Shown: one piece after another, positions 60,053-64,000 of the stretch
Layout of the letters: each line of letters opens with the position of its first letter
Numbering within the stretch: position 1 is the stretch's first letter
Assembly (NCBI GenBank): GCA_022702545.1
Contig: JAHRBC010000007.1
Location: 3,100,001 to 3,164,000 of the forward strand
From: Phycomyces nitens
Taxonomy: Eukaryota; Mucoromycota; Mucoromycetes; Mucorales; Phycomycetaceae
Reading direction: 5' to 3'
Length of the DNA: 64,000 bases
Position numbers and translations under genes: made by a program
Notes under the pieces: model-generated
What the model saw: the letters and a program-made list of their open reading frames with translations, nothing else
Databases searched by the model: none
What the model was told of the DNA's origin: nothing

Positions 60053-61906
60053 CTAGCTAAACATATTGTCCCAACGGTAAACCTTTCCGTCATTCTCGTT
60101 ACCAACGATACATTCTTTAATTGAGCCACATTTGAATAGACCAAACCCATTGTGGAGACTTCTTTCCCAGTCTTTTTTCCCTAGACTGTCAAGATTACCC
60201 TGGTTTATCTTGACCTTTGTATCTGCGCCTTTTCTTTTTTGATAGTTGGAAAAGTATTTTCTGGCTTTCCTCGACTCAGCTTTGCTTAGTCTACGCACGC
60301 CGTACCCTAAAAAGGGATTTTCTTGTCTTTGTTTAACATAGAACCAAGCCCACTCTCTCGACTGCCTTTGGTTGCTTGCAATATTTTTAGCGTCTCTATC
60401 CTTATTAGTGTTCAGAAATAAGCTTTGGCTTTGTGCTGACAGAGAAATAAACCCAATGTTGTGAATTTGAAGAGGTCTTGTAAAGTTTACTTGTTCAAGG
60501 CAAAGCATTTCAAAATTTGTAGAGGTCATGTCGATAGACAGACTTCCAGACTCTTTGGAGATTAAACCTTCGATACGGACTCCTTTGAGTCTCATGTGCT
60601 TTAATTTTCGGCATTGCAGAGACAGATACTCCAACGTCTTGGTGTCTGTTAATAAATAGCTTGCCATTACTGTATGGAGACCATGATGGATCAGATATCT
60701 GGAGTTAGTTTGGCCAAGACGCAGTCTTGAATGCTGAACTGTAAGGACCTTCAAAGCCGGGCATTTGTTCAAGAGTTCGTCTAGTGCAATAGTGGTGTTA
60801 AAGGCACTCAGGTATATTTTGACCAGATGAGGGTGATGGTCCAGCAGAGATATAAATTGTGATTTAATTCTGTGGTTTCCGTAGCCATCGATAACTAGTG
60901 ATTCCTGGGTGCTTGAAAATGTATTGAAGATTTCTTTCATTTCATTCTCTAGGTCTTCTCGAGCACCGGTGCTATGACAAACTCTGAATGAAATGTGCTT
61001 AATGTTCTTGGCAGAGACCTTGAGCTGTCTCCAGATGTCAATGTATGAATGGAGTGTGGATGGCTCAAAGACAACATGTATATCTTGCAGGTATCGAAAG
61101 CTGGTTTGGAGTTCCAGAAACGAAATTAGGGTATTTCTGTAGTAAACATCACAAATGTCTACAAAATGTAGAGTTTTGAGGACTCGTATCTTTGGGTACT
61201 TGTGGGCAAAGTAGTACAGCCATTCGCAGATAGAGCTTTTTATGTTGCACTCCAAGACACTCAGACAAGAGAAAGTTGCCATGTTTTGGAGTCGATTGGA
61301 TGTTTCTTGGCTCAATTCGGGGAGCTCCATTTGAGTGGATATGTGTTCTAGGTTTGGGAGCTTGGATTGTAAGCATTCCAGATCGTCCAGCGAAAAGAAT
61401 AATTGGGTATCTAACCGATCTTGATTCAAGTGTAATTTCTTTAGGCCCGGTAGATTGAACAGTATTGGACAAAATGTATCGATTATATTTCTCGACTCAT
61501 GGACTGACCAGACAATGCCAAACTCTCTGAGGTACTTCCATGCCCAGTCTGTTGTCTCAAGATCAAGCCAAAAACCTTTCTTGAATGCCTTTTCTTCAAA
61601 GGAGATTTTGTGCACATTTGGCAAGAGATTCTGGAGAAATCGAAGCTGGAGATCGGTTGCACTGGTGTGACTAAGCATGAGCTCTCGTACAAGGTGTCCA
61701 TATTTTAGGCAGAGCTGGTTTGCCTGACTGCCTGGTGTACATATCTGCTCGAGCTTCCTGCTGTTGGATATTGGGATTGTGGTCCACAAGGATTCCTGAA
61801 GAACAGCCTGCCATGCCTTACACGTAAGACTGGATTGGATTTTGTCCTCGAGGTGGAGATACTGTACAATGATTTGGACAATTTCGAATGGTAAGTCTGC
61901 CAGCAT
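60053..61906 (-). CDS. F-box/LRR protein (F-box gene 4)
   Basis: Intronless, 617 residues from the ATG at 61906 (MLADLPFEIVQIIVQYLHLE). The open frame continues 59 codons upstream, but that part is TA/poly-A driven and the F-box starts right at this Met, as in the paralogues. LRR-like blocks follow (LPGLKKLHLNQDRL, LPNLEHISTQMELPELSQ, CPALKVLTVQHSRLRLG, YLSLQCRKLKHMRLKGVRI). The C-terminal 100 residues are Lys/Arg-rich (SKAESRKARKYFSNYQKRKG), a feature shared in weaker form with genes 2 and 3 (KYYYDPKSRKARAF). It is clearly diverged from genes 2 and 3. Predicted SCF substrate receptor. Confidence 0.88.
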   Translation of the reverse strand: MLADLPFEIVQIIVQYLHLEDKIQSSLTCKAWQAVLQESLWTTIPISNSRKLEQICTPGSQANQLCLKYGHLVRELMLSHTSATDLQLRFLQNLLPNVHKISFEEKAFKKGFWLDLETTDWAWKYLREFGIVWSVHESRNIIDTFCPILFNLPGLKKLHLNQDRLDTQLFFSLDDLECLQSKLPNLEHISTQMELPELSQETSNRLQNMATFSCLSVLECNIKSSICEWLYYFAHKYPKIRVLKTLHFVDICDVYYRNTLISFLELQTSFRYLQDIHVVFEPSTLHSYIDIWRQLKVSAKNIKHISFRVCHSTGAREDLENEMKEIFNTFSSTQESLVIDGYGNHRIKSQFISLLDHHPHLVKIYLSAFNTTIALDELLNKCPALKVLTVQHSRLRLGQTNSRYLIHHGLHTVMASYLLTDTKTLEYLSLQCRKLKHMRLKGVRIEGLISKESGSLSIDMTSTNFEMLCLEQVNFTRPLQIHNIGFISLSAQSQSLFLNTNKDRDAKNIASNQRQSREWAWFYVKQRQENPFLGYGVRRLSKAESRKARKYFSNYQKRKGADTKVKINQGNLDSLGKKDWERSLHNGFGLFKCGSIKECIVGNENDGKVYRWDNMFS

Positions 61907-62871
61907 AAAGAAGTGATAAAATGAATAGACTTGTGGAATATGTATGCCTTTTTTTTTAATAAATATATATATATAGAAGAATGACGTCTGAGTTGTACAA
62001 TTGGATAGTATGTACCCTTTCTTGAGTCTAGGCAGTCTATAGAAAAGGTGTGTTTCAGAGTTGAAAATCAAGGATATATTCATGTGTTTTGGCTTGTTCT
62101 GTTGTTAGTATAGAATTTGTATTTTAATGGCTAGAACTTTGCTCGCCAAGATACGCCGTGTGCGTAATTGCGGTACAAATGCCACATGTATGGAGGGATC
62201 ATTTGGCAGTACAGTACACAAAGCCTATCATTTAACAGTTTCGAATATTTTGAATCAAATGATATATATATCAATGTATATTTGGATTATAAAATACAGA
62301 ATTATGGTGAAAATTAATAAATGTAACCTGTATGATAATACAAAGCTTGATTAACCTTTTGGTCTGGATGGCTACACAGCCAAGCCCTATGATGCTGCGT
62401 AAAATCATCTGGAGAATGTTGTGGATGTCAGCAATGGTGCCCAAGCTGATCACACAATAAGATAAGCTTAGACCACGTTGTAGATCATTCTCTAAATTAT
62501 TATGTTAGATTAATAAAATGTCGATAAAAGGAGCGGTCAAAGAAGCTTGATTTGATACAACAGACAAGGCTCGAAAGACATCAGTTGACTTAAATGATAT
62601 GTGCATCTTACCCCTAAAGTAAGGGTAAGATTTATTTGCGTAGATGTGTTGTGTGCTAGAGTGCCAAACAAGTGTAGACAGACATGAATGTATAGGATTT
62701 TGATGTATTGTGATGTCAGTAATAATAAAGGGGAGAAGTGAGTATTAAACTCCAAAAAATAATAATAATATCTAGATATATATATATAAAAAGTATAGAA
62801 GCCAAGGAATAATATATGATACAGAAAATAAGATTGTCCGTTGCTGTGTTTTTGGATTATAAACACTTGCT
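61907..62871. other. Intergenic, no supported gene
   Basis: Upstream DNA of F-box gene 4 and 3' DNA of the FHA-RING gene, A/T-rich. A 75-codon plus-strand frame from 62127 and a 60-codon minus-strand frame near 62271-62453 have no recognisable motif. Confidence 0.4.
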
Positions 62872-64000
62872 TTATGAAGAGTTTGAGAGGCTGTAGCTGC
62901 CTTGCTCAGACTCCCGGGTGCTTTGGCTAGACTGAATAGTGATGCAAGGGCGAGAGGGTCTGGAAGAACAGGGATTAGAAAGAGATTGCTGTGGGTTGGT
63001 GGGCCAAAAATCCATCAGGTCTTCTTCGGTTGTAGATCTTCGCCAGAAATTGGGATATGACAATGGTCGCTTGTTGGGTCTCTTTCGACGGGGTTGGGTG
63101 CGCTGGATAGGCTGCTCGACAGCTACGGATTTCCGTTTATCGAAAAAGACCATCTTAATCTTCTCCATCAGACTTGTGGCACTCAGCCGTCGGTCCGTGT
63201 CACGGCGACTGGAAGACTGCTCGTTTTCGGCAGAGTCTTCTTGAATAACTGGCTCTGTGTGAATGGTCGGTTGGGAAGTAATTGGCTCGGTCGTTTCTTC
63301 AATGAACACCGTTCTACGGTCTCTGGCTACTGGAGCAAATGTTAATAGACAAGTACCGAGAGTTTGCTACTTACTTTCGATATCGCTAGCCAAGACAGGA
63401 ATGACTGGTTGAGGTTGTTGAATGGAATCAGATTGGTCTGGATCTTGAACTGTTGGGTGAACATCGTTTTTGGCGACCAAATCTTCTTCAATTGCCACAC
63501 TTTGTTCTAGGTCAGAATATGTACGGCAGATTGGGCACTGGAATCCTGGATGGCTCTTGAGAAGCGGACGAATGCATTTGTAGTGGTATGAATGTGCACA
63601 GGGGGACACAAACAGGGCTTGAAAGGGCGCCATTGCATACAGACAGATACAGCACTCTTCGATTGATTCGTCTGCAGGCTTGCTTTTTTGCTGTAGACCC
63701 GCTGAACTATCCGGACTCACGCATGACTTTATCAGGTGAGAATGGTGTTTGGTTGAGTTGGTTTTTGTATCCAGTTTTTGAGGTTTCTGAGGGTTTGTGA
63801 ACTGGCGTAGGTTGTTGAATGCGGCGATTGTGTAGGACATTGGACGAGGATTTCGAGAACGGTTAAGCTCGAATCTCATTCTGACTGAGCGGTATATTTC
63901 CTCTTGTCCTCCCTGGTAATCGATTCCAAGCTGGACAATGTCTCCGTCTTGAATTTGTGTTGGACGACTCTCATGGTTTGCGGAGCTGAGACGAATGTGG
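62872..64000 (-). CDS. DMA1: FHA-RING ubiquitin ligase, Dma1-like (5' end beyond right edge)
   Basis: E3 ligase of the fungal Dma1/Dma2 (animal RNF8/CHFR-related) group, which links phospho-threonine recognition to ubiquitylation in mitotic checkpoint control. At the right edge the minus strand enters inside an FHA domain: HIRLSSANHESRP then QIQDGDIVQLGIDYQGG and RMRFELN. After a linker comes a complete RING-H2 finger, CCICLYAMAPFQALFVSPC, with the HSYHYKCIRP and CPICRT ligands. An intron near 63374-63330 (donor GTAAGT) joins exon 63375-64000 to the last exon. Its acceptor is either CCAG or CCAGTAG three bases apart, both in frame. The C-terminal tail is Ser/Arg-rich and disordered. The start is outside the window. 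Confidence 0.88.

Noticed and set aside
61907..62083. 59-residue extension of F-box gene 4
   Set aside because: Low-complexity, Ile/Lys-rich and TA-repeat driven; all paralogues start immediately before the F-box.

Overview
The window is AT-rich eukaryotic DNA from a fungus. The evidence is short introns (mostly about 45-90 nt), fungal gene families (Zn2Cys6-type transcription factor, FHA-RING ligase, Fun30, LCB2) and A/T-rich spacers full of microsatellites. A SCAI homologue, a TEN1 gene and a cluster of F-box/LRR genes point to an early-diverging, Mucoromycota-like fungus. That placement is inference; no rRNA or mitochondrial marker is present.

Layout. 1-1.2 kb (+): 3' end of a transcription factor. 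1.3-3.3 kb (-): UTP7/WDR46. 3.7-4.6 kb (-): cytochrome c heme lyase. 4.7-8.8 kb: gene-poor, with a decayed Tc1-like transposon. 8.9-11.1 kb (-): LCB2. 13.2-13.8 kb (-): a 115-aa, three-exon TEN1 homologue that is easy to miss. 14.4-15.6 kb (+): NMN adenylyltransferase. 15.8-17.3 kb (-): a secreted protein in about eleven small exons. 17.8-19.5 kb (-): ARP3. 20.3-22.1 kb (-): a DGR2/WDR44-like WD40 protein. 22.7-34.8 kb (+): the giant lipid-transfer protein VPS13. 35.0-38.9 kb (-): Fun30/SMARCAD1. 39.7-40.3 kb (-): VPS71/ZNHIT1. 40.5-43.2 kb (+): SCAI. 43.7-62.1 kb: an accessory region with four intronless F-box/LRR genes, one F-box pseudogene, two oppositely oriented 2.4-kb terminal-inverted-repeat elements, a foldback MITE and a second Tc1-like remnant. 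62.9 kb to the right edge (-): an FHA-RING E3 ligase of the Dma1 type.

The left two thirds is a dense housekeeping region with no obvious operon-like logic. Its genes cover ribosome biogenesis, cytochrome c maturation, sphingolipid and NAD synthesis, telomere capping, actin branching, membrane lipid transfer and chromatin remodelling. The right third is evolving by duplication. Two F-box genes are almost identical at both ends but differ in the middle third, and the segment downstream of one is repeated in inverted orientation behind the other.

The strongest cross-gene observation concerns splicing. Thirteen introns in six genes can only be kept in frame with a GC donor (12 GCAAGT, 1 GCAAGG) out of roughly 100 introns traced by eye. 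That is far above the roughly 1 percent usual in fungi. All exon boundaries here are hand-traced from reading frame, splice signals and recalled family conservation.
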